Below are positions 17,478 through 24,796 of a stretch of 64,000 bases of DNA, one piece after another. Numbering within the stretch: position 1 is the first letter of the stretch; each line of letters begins with the position of its first letter. The notes below the pieces were generated by a model. That model worked only from the letters and a program-made list of their open reading frames with translations, was not told the origin of the DNA and did no database searches. Position numbers and translations under genes: made by a program. The stretch comes from Phycisphaeraceae bacterium (lineage in GTDB: Bacteria; Planctomycetota; Phycisphaerae; Phycisphaerales; Phycisphaeraceae): the NCBI GenBank assembly GCA_020851735.1, contig JADZCD010000020.1, positions 1-64,000 on the forward strand, in the 5' to 3' direction.

Positions 17478-18012
17478 GATGAAGGCAGGATACGCAGGCG
17501 GGAGGGAAATCGCACGCGCCCCGGCCCCCGGAAGGGGAAGGTGGGGTAGAGGGTAGGGGGTAGAGGGTATGGGGTAGGGGGTATGGGGTAGGGGGAGGAA
17601 GAGAGAAAGGGGATGGCGGGAGAATACACCCTCACCCTGCCCTCTCCCTCAGCGAGGGAGAGGGGAAAGACAAGACGCTGGGGCACGGCTGCGCCTTAGC
17701 CCCAGGCACGCGGCGACAGGCAAGGGGAAATGATTCGGTTCGGCGAGTGATTTACGGTATGGGGGATTGACAGGGGACGCGGCGATGTGTGAGGGACCGC
17801 CAATTAAGACGGAGCCCAGGGAAGGAATCCCTGGGCTTTATTTAAGGCAGCTACGACAACCCAGGCACCCAGGCATGGCCCCCGGAAATGCCTGGGCTTT
17901 GGAAAGACAGTTTTGATAAGCACGCAGCACGCTGCGCGATGCTGTGTGGCACCCGGCAAAAAGCCGCGGTAAATGGAAATAGTTAACGAGTGATTTGTGG
18001 CGAGCTAGCCAC
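17478..18012. repeat. Repeat-rich intergenic region
   Basis: A 535-base gap between two minus-strand genes. It holds a G-rich tandem array (17541-17598), type G (17627-17665), type I hairpin CTGGGGC...GCCCCAG (17678-17705), type A (17815-17835), the A variant CCCAGGCAT...ATGCCTGGG (17868-17896) and type H (17920-17955). The region must also hold the promoter for the oxidoreductase at its left side. No gene is seen. Confidence 0.85.
17541..17598 (+). repeat. G-rich tandem array
   Basis: Imperfect repeats of GGGGTAGAGGGTA and GGGGTAGGGGGTAT. Runs of three to five G at short spacing give strong G-quadruplex potential on the plus strand. Confidence 0.75.
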
Positions 18013-19941
18013 TTATCGGCCGGCGGGTTGGGCGGCGGAGTCGTGGGGCAAGGGGTTGCCGGTCGATGGACTGGCGGGTGAACCGGCTTCTAAGAGCCAG
18101 CGGGGGCTGATCTGGTCGGCGGGGACGTCGGGGTGGGCGTGGCGGATGGCGGCGGCGACTAAGCCCATGAACATGGGCTGGGGGCGCAAGGGGTGGCTGG
18201 TCAGCTCGGGGTGGAACTGGGCGCCGATGAAATAAGGGTGCTGATGGATGGGCAGTTCGAGGATCTGCATGATCGGGTGCTGGGGGTGGCGGCCCGAAAA
18301 AACCATGCCATGCTGTTCCAGGGTGGGGATGTAGCGGGGGTCGACTTCATAGCGGTGGCGGAAGCGCTGGCGGATGATGCCGGGCTGATCCAGACCAAAG
18401 AGTGACGCGGCGAGAGTGCCGGCGGAGACGGCCACGTCCTTGCCGCCTAAGCGCATGTTGCCGCCTAAGCCTTCGATTTTTTTCTGTTCGGGGAGGATGT
18501 CGATCACCGGGTCCGGGCAGCGGGGGTCGAACTCGGTGCTGCCGGCGCCTTTGAGTCCGCAGACGTGGCGGGCGAATTCGATGACGGCCATCTGGAAGCC
18601 TAAGCAGATGCCCAGATAAGGAAGGGCGTTTTCGCGGCAATAGCGGACGCAGGCGATTTTGGATTCCGTGCCGCGGAACCCGAACCCGCCGGGGACGATG
18701 ACGGCGTCCAGGCCCTCGAGCATGCCGGCGGCCTGGGCGGGCTGGATTTCGGTGGTGTCCACCCAGCGGGTTTCGATATCGCAGGACAGGTGCGCGCCGC
18801 AGTGTTCCAAGGCTTTGTCGATCGAGGCGTAGGCGTCGCGGAGGGCGGCGTACTTGCCGGTGATGCCGATCTTGGCGGCAAAACGTTTGCGGGAGGTCAG
18901 GTGGCTGACGAAGACGCGCCAATCCTCGCGGGCCTGATCCTCGTGGGATTGATCGACGCGTTCGTGGATGTCCAGGAAGGAAAGGACGGCCCGATCCAGC
19001 CCGGCCTGGCGCATGGATTCGGGAATGGTGTAGATCGAATCGCGATCGTGCATGGAAAAGACGCGCCCGATGGGCACGTTGCTGAACATGGCGATTTTCT
19101 GGAGGACGGACCCGCCGACGGGTTTCTGGGCGCGGCAGGCGACGATGTGCGGCTGAATGCCCAGCTCCATGAGTTTTTTTAAGCCGATCTGGGCGGCTTT
19201 GGATTTCTGCTCGCCGAGGGCCTGGGGTTCGATGATGTAGGTTAAGGCGACAAAGCAGACGCTCTGCTCGCCCTCTTCGAAGGCCAGCTGGCGGAGGGCT
19301 TCGATGTAGAAGCCGTTTTCAAAGTCGCCGGCGGTCCCGCCGACCTCGACGAAGACGACGTCGGCGTTCTGTTTCAGGGCCAGGTCGCGGAGGAGGTATT
19401 TCACCTCGCCGGTGACGTGGGGGATCATCTGCACGTCGCGGCCGAGGTAACCGCCGTGGCGTTCTTTTTCCAGCACGCGGGAGTAGATTTGCCCGGAGGT
19501 GGTGAAGTTGTCGCGGGTGAGGTCCTGGTCGAGCATGCGCTCGTAGGTGCCCAGGTCCATGTCGGTTTCCATGCCGTCGTCCAGGACGAACACTTCACCG
19601 TGGCGATAGGGGTTGAGGGTGCCGGAGTCGATATTCAGGTAGCCTTCCATTTTGATGGGGGCGACCTTTAAGCCTTTGTCTTTGAGAAGTTTGGCCAGGG
19701 AGCTGGAGAAGATGCCCTTGCCCAGGCCGCTCATAACCGTGCCCAGCACAGCGACATAGCGATGCCGGCCCTTCTGGTAGCCTTCGGGGACGGGGCTGAA
19801 GAACTCGGATTCCTGGGTCTTGTGCCCAGCCTGGGCTAAGAGGTCCTGGATGTCTTCGACTTTATGGTTGGGAGAATGGGCAAGCTTCCCCGAGGGTTCG
19901 TGGCCCGTGGGGTTGCGGGATGGGTTATGTTTGGAGGGCAT
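18013..19941 (-). CDS. pyrG: CTP synthase (glutamine-hydrolysing), divergent
   Basis: A 642-residue enzyme making CTP from UTP, ATP and glutamine. The synthase half has GTVMSGLGKG (residues 67-76), DNFTTSGQIYSRVLEKER and FVEVGGTAGDFEN; the glutaminase half has the nucleophile in GICLGFQ (Cys446) and the partner residues in QFHPEL (His577, Glu579). Departures from the usual enzyme: KMEGYLN (97-103) where KLDPYIN is normal, and KSKAAQ (246-251) where the UTP-binding KTKPTQ is normal. There is an N-terminal extension of about 60 residues with no alternative start codon before the conserved core, and a C-terminal tail of about 30. It is the only pyrG in the window. Confidence 0.92.
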   Translation of the reverse strand: MPSKHNPSRNPTGHEPSGKLAHSPNHKVEDIQDLLAQAGHKTQESEFFSPVPEGYQKGRHRYVAVLGTVMSGLGKGIFSSSLAKLLKDKGLKVAPIKMEGYLNIDSGTLNPYRHGEVFVLDDGMETDMDLGTYERMLDQDLTRDNFTTSGQIYSRVLEKERHGGYLGRDVQMIPHVTGEVKYLLRDLALKQNADVVFVEVGGTAGDFENGFYIEALRQLAFEEGEQSVCFVALTYIIEPQALGEQKSKAAQIGLKKLMELGIQPHIVACRAQKPVGGSVLQKIAMFSNVPIGRVFSMHDRDSIYTIPESMRQAGLDRAVLSFLDIHERVDQSHEDQAREDWRVFVSHLTSRKRFAAKIGITGKYAALRDAYASIDKALEHCGAHLSCDIETRWVDTTEIQPAQAAGMLEGLDAVIVPGGFGFRGTESKIACVRYCRENALPYLGICLGFQMAVIEFARHVCGLKGAGSTEFDPRCPDPVIDILPEQKKIEGLGGNMRLGGKDVAVSAGTLAASLFGLDQPGIIRQRFRHRYEVDPRYIPTLEQHGMVFSGRHPQHPIMQILELPIHQHPYFIGAQFHPELTSHPLRPQPMFMGLVAAAIRHAHPDVPADQISPRWLLEAGSPASPSTGNPLPHDSAAQPAGR

Positions 19942-20247
19942 ATCTGACCGTACCGCGCCGGGGGGAGAAGTTCAAGCGGGGGTGGGGGATTTGGCGATTT
20001 GGCGATTTGGTGATTTGGTGATTTGGTGATTTGGTGATTTGGTGATGTGACACGATGCGGGGGATGAGGGTGATAAGACAAGCCTCTGACGTAAGATGAC
20101 GGAAACGACTCTTCAAAACGCTGACGCGTGCACAATCCATCGCCAAATCGCCACACCGCCAGATTCTCACGCCTTCTTGCCTGTGGAGCGAGGGCAGACC
20201 ATACTCTTGACCGCACTTACACCCAACTAACGGGAAAGCTCAGGCTG
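19942..20247. other. Divergent intergenic region with an 8-bp tandem repeat
   Basis: Seven head-to-tail copies of GATTTGG(C/T) occupy 19988-20043, 47 bases upstream of the pyrG start. The remaining 200 bases up to gmhA hold no recognisable gene and must include promoters for both pyrG and gmhA. An ORF running into gmhA from 20128 has no homology before residue 41 and is not used. Confidence 0.7.
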
Positions 20248-20817
20248 ATGTCGATACTGCAAGACAACATTCGTCAGGCGCAGGCGGTGCTGGGAGACTT
20301 GGCCACGCTGGAAGGGCCACTGCAGAAGGCGGTGCGGCTGGTGGCGGAGGGTTTGTGCGGCGGGCATAAATTGCTGCTGGCGGGCAACGGGGGCAGCGCG
20401 TCGGACGCGGACCACGTGGCGACGGAGTTTCTGGTGCGGTTTAATCGCGATCGGCGGCCCTATCCGGCCATCGCGCTGACGGAAAGCGGCGGGACGCTGA
20501 CGGCCACGGGCAATGATTATGACTTTGCGGATATTTTCGCCCGGCAGGTGCAGGCGCTGGGGCAGAAGGGCGACGTGCTGGTGGTTTTTTCCACCAGCGG
20601 GGGATCGGAGAACATCGTGCGGGCGCTGAAGGCGGGCAAGGAGCGGGGGCTGACGTCGATCGCGTTTCTCGGTAAGCAAGGCGGGAAGACGGCGGGCTTG
20701 GCGACGGTGGATTTGATCGTGCCGGGCACGGCGGTGACGGCTCGCATTCAGGAAGCTCATAAATTGCTGTATCACACGCTGTGCGAGATGGTCGAACTGG
20801 AATTACCTGCAAAATGA
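20248..20817 (+). CDS. gmhA: Phosphoheptose isomerase-like SIS-domain protein
   Basis: A 189-residue single SIS domain. AGNGGSASDADHVATEF (residues 45-61) and VVFSTSGGSENIVRAL contain the sugar-phosphate binding loops of GmhA, which converts sedoheptulose 7-phosphate to D-glycero-D-manno-heptose 7-phosphate for lipopolysaccharide or S-layer glycans. The longer frame from 20128 is rejected; the ATG at 20248 gives the normal family length. Its last codon overlaps the next gene (ATGA), so the two are cotranscribed and probably translationally coupled. Confidence 0.88.
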   Translation: MSILQDNIRQAQAVLGDLATLEGPLQKAVRLVAEGLCGGHKLLLAGNGGSASDADHVATEFLVRFNRDRRPYPAIALTESGGTLTATGNDYDFADIFARQVQALGQKGDVLVVFSTSGGSENIVRALKAGKERGLTSIAFLGKQGGKTAGLATVDLIVPGTAVTARIQEAHKLLYHTLCEMVELELPAK

Positions 20818-21722
20818 CGCTCTACCTGGGACTGGACATCGGCGGCACGAAGTGCGCGGCCGTGGTGGGCGACGAGGAGGGGCGGGTGGTGGCGCGCACG
20901 GCCTGGGCGTCGGAGGCGGCGCGCGGGCCGGGGGCGATGACGGCGGATTTGATCGGGCAGGGGCAAGCACTCATGGCGAAGCATCCGGGGGTGGCGGCGG
21001 TGGGCGTGGCGATCGGCGGGCCACTGGACAGCGCGAAGGGGATTATCTATTCGCCGCCGAATCTGCCGGGGTGGGACGCGGTGCCGCTGAAGGAAAGGCT
21101 GGCGACGGCGCTGGGCTTGCCGGTGCGGGTGGAGCATGACGCGGCGGCGTGCGCGCTGGCGGAATACCGCTGGGGCGCGGGGCGCGGGGCGGAACGGCTG
21201 GCGTACTTAACGTGCGGGACGGGGTTCGGCGTGGGGTTGATCTTCGGGGGCAAGATTTATCGGGGGGCGCAAGGCAGGCCTTCGGATATCGGGCACATTC
21301 GCTATCGGGTGGACGGCCCGACGGCGTACGGCAAGGCGGGGTCGTGGGAGGCGTTCGCGGCGGGGTCGGCCTTGCCGAAGCTGGCGGGGTGGAAGTTTCC
21401 GCGGCGCTTTGGGGACCAACTGCCGACGGGCCAGGAGCTGGCGCAGATGGCGGCGGCGGGCGATGAAGACGCCAAGCAGGTGATCCGGATCAATGCCCAG
21501 GCGGTGGGCGATGCGTGCGCGCTGCTGGCGGATCTGCTGTATCTGGATGGCATTGTGCTGGGCAGTCTGGCCCGGTATCTGGGGGCGGCGTGGCTGCAGA
21601 TGGTCCAGGAGGAGTTTGCGAAAGAGGCGTATCCGCAGGCGAAGGAGATTTGCCGGATCATGCCGGCGGGCTTGGGGGAATCGCTGCAGGATCGGGCGGC
21701 GCTGGTGGTGGCGATGCCGTAG
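20814..21722 (+). CDS. ROK family sugar kinase
   Basis: A 302-residue ROK protein starting with YLGLDIGGTKCAAVVGDEEG (ATP phosphate-binding loop). GVAIGGPLDSAKGIIYSPPNL and VEHDAAACALAEYRWGAGRG carry the sugar-binding Asp; TCGTGFGVGLIFGGKIYRGAQG is the second phosphate loop. The usual zinc-binding CxCGxxGC motif after the GH pair is not present (the segment reads PSDIGHIRYRVDGPTAYGKAG). It overlaps gmhA by 4 bases, so a role in activating the heptose or a related sugar is an attractive inference, although heptokinases usually belong to the PfkB family. Confidence 0.85.
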   Translation: MTLYLGLDIGGTKCAAVVGDEEGRVVARTAWASEAARGPGAMTADLIGQGQALMAKHPGVAAVGVAIGGPLDSAKGIIYSPPNLPGWDAVPLKERLATALGLPVRVEHDAAACALAEYRWGAGRGAERLAYLTCGTGFGVGLIFGGKIYRGAQGRPSDIGHIRYRVDGPTAYGKAGSWEAFAAGSALPKLAGWKFPRRFGDQLPTGQELAQMAAAGDEDAKQVIRINAQAVGDACALLADLLYLDGIVLGSLARYLGAAWLQMVQEEFAKEAYPQAKEICRIMPAGLGESLQDRAALVVAMP

Positions 21723-22273
21723 GGGAGGGAGAGAAGACAGTTCACCGCAGAGATCGCAGAGGACGCAGAGGAAGGCAGAAGAAGCAGCTGCGGATGAATG
21801 CGAGAAAAAGGCTGCACCCTCACCCTACCCTCTCCCTCTGAGAGGGAGAGGGGGTCCAAACAGTTCACCGCAGAGAGCGCAGAGGACACAGAGGAAGGCA
21901 GAAGAAGCAGCTGCGGATGAATGCGAGAAAAAGGCTGCACCCTCACCGTTCGGCCGAGCTCACGGCCGATGCCCTACCCTCTCCCTCTGAGAGGGAGAGG
22001 GGGTCCAAACATTTCACCGCAGAGGTCGCTGAGGACGCAGAGAAGAGGCTGAGAAATTGGCCGCAGATGAACGCGGATGAACGCGGATAAAACCCGGACT
22101 CATAATACCTAATTGCTGATGGCAGCGGGGCCTCTTGGAATTGCGTCTATCTGCGTTAATCTGCGGCCTAATTATCTGAATTTTCTCTGCGATCTCCCTT
22201 CGGGTCTGAGCCCAAGACTCAGCCTCAGGGTCGAAGACGGCGTTCTCGGCGGTGAATGGACTTGGTGTGTCGG
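21723..22273. repeat. Tandem F-G repeat units between convergent genes
   Basis: Three successive units each begin TTCACCGCAGAG (21741, 21864, 22013). Units 1 and 2 share the sequence GGAAGGCAGAAGAAGCAGC, a GCGGATGAATGCGAG block and a type G palindrome ending GAGGGAGAGGGGGTCC. Unit 2 contains a 26-base insert (21948-21973, GTTCGGCCGAGCTCACGGCC onward) absent from unit 1. Unit 3 has nested inverted arms: CCGCAGATGAACGCGG (22060s) answered by ATCTGCGTTAATCTGCGG (about 22147-22165), and closing TCTCTGCGATC and GGCGGTGAAT near 22250. No gene is seen. Confidence 0.85.
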
Positions 22274-23293
22274 TTATTTTTTCTCAGGGGGAGGGGCGAG
22301 GGGTTGGGTGGGGTCGGGGCGGTAGAGGCGGGTGTCCAGGGCCCAGACTTTGTCGGTGAAGTTGCCGCCGAAACCGGAGTCTTGGCGGCGCTGGCCGTCC
22401 TCGCCGGCGGTGGCGACGATGGCCATTTCCATTTTGGCGTCCAGGTTGTCGACTAAGCTGACGAAGATCGCTTCGGGCGTGGCGGGGACCTTGGCGGCGC
22501 CGAACTCGGGCTTGCCGTGATGGGCGAGGATGATGTGATGGAGGACGGTTAAGAGGGCGGGATCGAGGGGCGAGCCGGCGGAGGCCAGGGCCTGGGCTTT
22601 TTCCTGGAGCCAGAGCATGCCGCGGGCGGTGTGCCCGAGGAGCTGGCCTTCATCGCTGTAGGCAAACCCGCGGTCCCAGACCAGTTCGGCGCACTTGCCT
22701 AAGTCGTGCAGGAAGAAGCCGACGAGGACCAGGTCGCGGTTAAGCTGGGGATAGCGGGGCAGGAGCAGTTCGGCGATTTTCATGAGGTTGAGGGTGTGTT
22801 CGAGCAGGCCACCTAAGCAGGCGTGGTGAAGGGCGACGGCGGCGGGCGCTTGTTTAAAGCGAGCCATCAGTTCCTGGTCGGCCAGGTAGGCATCGACGAG
22901 GGATTTGAGCCCGGGGTGGGCGACGGAGTTCAGCAGGGCGACCACTTCGGCGAACATCTGCTGGGGATCGCCCTTGGAGGTGGGCAGAAGCCAGACGAGG
23001 TCCTCGGGGCGAGGCTCGGCGCCGTAGATGGACTGGATGATGATCTGGATTTCGCCCTGGTAAGGTTGCGTCTGGCCCTCGATGTGGACGAAGCCGTCGG
23101 TGGGCAGGCCCTGGAAGAGATCTTCGGGGACGTTCCACATGCGTCCGGGGGTGCGTCCGGAGCGATCGGAGAGCAGGCACTTGATGTAGGGCTTGCCGGT
23201 CTTGGTCTGCCCGAGCTGGCAATTATGGATGGCGAAAATGCCTTCGACGTACTGATTGCCCTGCAAATCACGGATCAAAATGCGTTCTGGCAC
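22274..23293 (-). CDS. YhaM-like 3'-5' exoribonuclease (OB fold + HD domain)
   Basis: A 339-residue protein. The N-terminal OB-fold (about residues 1-90, EGIFAIHNCQLGQTKTGKPYIKCLLSDRSG) resembles nucleic-acid-binding domains, and an HD domain follows with GGLLEHTLNLMKIAELLL and VGFFLHDLGKCAELVW as metal-binding motifs and HHIILAHHG further on. B. subtilis YhaM has the same order and degrades RNA and DNA from the 3' end. The frame is open to 23623, but homology starts at PERILIRDLQ; the GTG at 23293 is 6 bases after AAGGAG and is taken as start. Confidence 0.85.
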   Translation of the reverse strand: MPERILIRDLQGNQYVEGIFAIHNCQLGQTKTGKPYIKCLLSDRSGRTPGRMWNVPEDLFQGLPTDGFVHIEGQTQPYQGEIQIIIQSIYGAEPRPEDLVWLLPTSKGDPQQMFAEVVALLNSVAHPGLKSLVDAYLADQELMARFKQAPAAVALHHACLGGLLEHTLNLMKIAELLLPRYPQLNRDLVLVGFFLHDLGKCAELVWDRGFAYSDEGQLLGHTARGMLWLQEKAQALASAGSPLDPALLTVLHHIILAHHGKPEFGAAKVPATPEAIFVSLVDNLDAKMEMAIVATAGEDGQRRQDSGFGGNFTDKVWALDTRLYRPDPTQPLAPPPEKK

Positions 23294-23299
23294 CACTGG

Positions 23300-23305
23300 C
23301 TCCTT
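23300..23305 (-). promoter_or_regulatory. Ribosome binding site deciding the YhaM-like start
   Basis: AAGGAG on the minus strand lies 6 bases before the GTG at 23293 and only 3 before a second GTG at 23296, so the former is the better start. Confidence 0.6.
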
Positions 23306-23398
23306 GGCTATAGCTGTCAACGGATCGGTGCATCGTAACGCACGAGGCGGGACATCACCACAGAGCGGGGCAGGGCGTGGGGGGCGCGGCGGCGTGAT

Positions 23399-24127
23399 AT
23401 GATGCCCCGGCGCATGGACAACGTGCAGACCACAGTCAAACCGGCGACGGGCGGCCCGGCAACCAAGGGCGGGGGGCGGGGGTGCGTTTATCTGGCGCTG
23501 GGGGGCGTGGCGGTGGCGGCGATTGTCGGGGCGGTGCCGGGGCTGGACCTGAAAGTGGCGAATTGGTTTTTCGATCCTAAGGCGATTAAGCCTTGGGCGG
23601 GAGGATGGGAGCAGCCGTGGCAATGGCTGTACGAGTATGGGTACACGCCCGGATGGGTGTTGGCGATCGGCGCGGCGGCGGCGCTTGTTTATAGTCTGGT
23701 CCGGCGGACGTGGATCAGCCGTCGGGCGGTGCTGGTGGTGATTGTGCTGGCTACGGCGCTGGGTCCGGGGTTGCTGGTCAACGGCGTGCTAAAGCCCAAC
23801 TGGGGTCGGCCGCGCCCGGCACAGTTGGAGGTGTTTGGCGGGACGGAATCCTTCCGGGGGTGGTGGCAGCCGGGGGGACGGGGAGCGGGGGGAAGTTTTG
23901 CGTCCGGCCACGTGTCCATGACGGCGGTGCTGATTTCGGGGGTGCTTTTAATTCCCAAAGGACGCAGGAAAACGAGGCTGGCGGTGGCGGCGGGATGCGT
24001 GACGCTGACGGGGATGGTGGCGTATGCCCGGATGGCGCAGGGGGGGCATTTTCTGTCGGACGTGCTGTTCGCGGTGACGCTGACGTATCTGGTGATCGCG
24101 GGGTTGAGGCGGTGGGTGAAGGGGTGA
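23399..24127 (+). CDS. PAP2 superfamily membrane phosphatase
   Basis: A 242-residue integral membrane protein with about five hydrophobic segments. It carries the three phosphatase motifs: KPNWGRPRP, SFASGHVSM (the usual PSGH) and ARMAQGGHFLSDV (the usual SRxxxxxHxxSD). Such enzymes dephosphorylate lipid phosphates, for example lipid A 1-phosphate, undecaprenyl diphosphate or phosphatidylglycerophosphate; the substrate here cannot be told. The start could be the ATG at 23399 or the one at 23414, as the first residues are not conserved. It is divergent from the YhaM-like gene. Confidence 0.88.
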   Translation: MMPRRMDNVQTTVKPATGGPATKGGGRGCVYLALGGVAVAAIVGAVPGLDLKVANWFFDPKAIKPWAGGWEQPWQWLYEYGYTPGWVLAIGAAAALVYSLVRRTWISRRAVLVVIVLATALGPGLLVNGVLKPNWGRPRPAQLEVFGGTESFRGWWQPGGRGAGGSFASGHVSMTAVLISGVLLIPKGRRKTRLAVAAGCVTLTGMVAYARMAQGGHFLSDVLFAVTLTYLVIAGLRRWVKG

Positions 24128-24129
24128 CG

Positions 24130-24322
24130 CGGAAATCACCGCGAAGATCACAAAAAAAATAAGCCGCAGATGAACGCAGATAAACGCGGATTTAAGAAAT
24201 CAGGCCGCCCCTAAGAATTAGAGGTCAGATGCTTGGGTTCTATCTGCGTTCATCTGCGTTTATCTGTGGCTGATTTTCTGCGCTCTCTGCGATGATTCTG
24301 TTGGGGAAAGAGCGGTCGGGTA
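24130..24322. repeat. Nested inverted-repeat element between convergent genes
   Basis: AAATCACCGCGAAGATCAC and GCCGCAGATGAACGCAGAT on the left are answered by ATCTGCGTTCATCTGCG and CTCTGCGATGATTC on the right. The layout matches the F-type elements at 7168 and 22013 and again fills a convergent junction. Confidence 0.7.
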
Positions 24323-24556
24323 CTACTTGGGGATGTGGGCGGCGAATTTCTGGCGGAAGTCATCGAGGGTGTTGATGCCGGCGGGGAGTTTGGCTTCCTC
24401 GATGAGCATGATGGGGATGCCGTCGCGGATGGGGTAGCGCAGGCCCCCCACTTCTGCGATCAGTTCGTCGCCTTCCTGGCGCAGGCGGGAGCGGGTCAGG
24501 GGGCAGACCAGTACGTCCAGCAGTTCCGGGTCGAGTTTGGCGGCGGTGGGTGTCAT
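24323..24556 (-). CDS. Trm112 family protein (UPF0434/YcaR-like)
   Basis: A 77-residue protein of the bacterial Trm112-like family: [48 protein letters not shown] is the complete conserved core (residues 8-55). Only one Cys (Cys18) is present, so a full zinc ribbon is unlikely. Eukaryotic Trm112 activates methyltransferases; bacterial members commonly lie near kdsB or lpxK, but here the neighbours are a phosphatase gene and murA. Confidence 0.9.
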   Translation of the reverse strand: MTPTAAKLDPELLDVLVCPLTRSRLRQEGDELIAEVGGLRYPIRDGIPIMLIEEAKLPAGINTLDDFRQKFAAHIPK

Positions 24557-24796
24557 GTTTGTTGATCCTAAGAGGCGGGGGGACGTGGGGGAAATAACTG
24601 CTATTTCTCTGGGGCACGCGGCCCCCGGAAGATACTAAGTGGCATCTGACAGCAGGCACCCGGCAAGTCACTGGCAAGACGGCGATCTGCGATCGCCCGC
24701 TAAACGGCGTGGAGTGCCCAGGGATTTCTTCCCTGGGCTTTAATCCCCCGCTTGCTGACGCGCGCGGCTCGTTGGGAGGGCGCTTCCGGGGGGGGG
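24557..24796. repeat. Intergenic region with composite B-A-C repeat
   Basis: The composite occupies 24681-24773: B hairpin (GGCGATC-tgc-GATCGCC, CGCTAAACG), then A hairpin (CCCAGGGA...TCCCTGGG, 24717-24737, CTTTAAT), then C (ending GCGCGCGGCTCGTT). It differs at only 3 of 93 positions from the copy at 26414-26506. Degenerate I/E/H fragments (CTGGGGCACGCGGCCCCCGG) lie at about 24609-24660. Confidence 0.88.

Noticed and set aside
23294-23623. N-terminal extension of the YhaM-like protein
   Set aside because: The extra 110 codons are basic, unconserved and lie over the divergent promoter region; the GTG at 23293 has a good AAGGAG.
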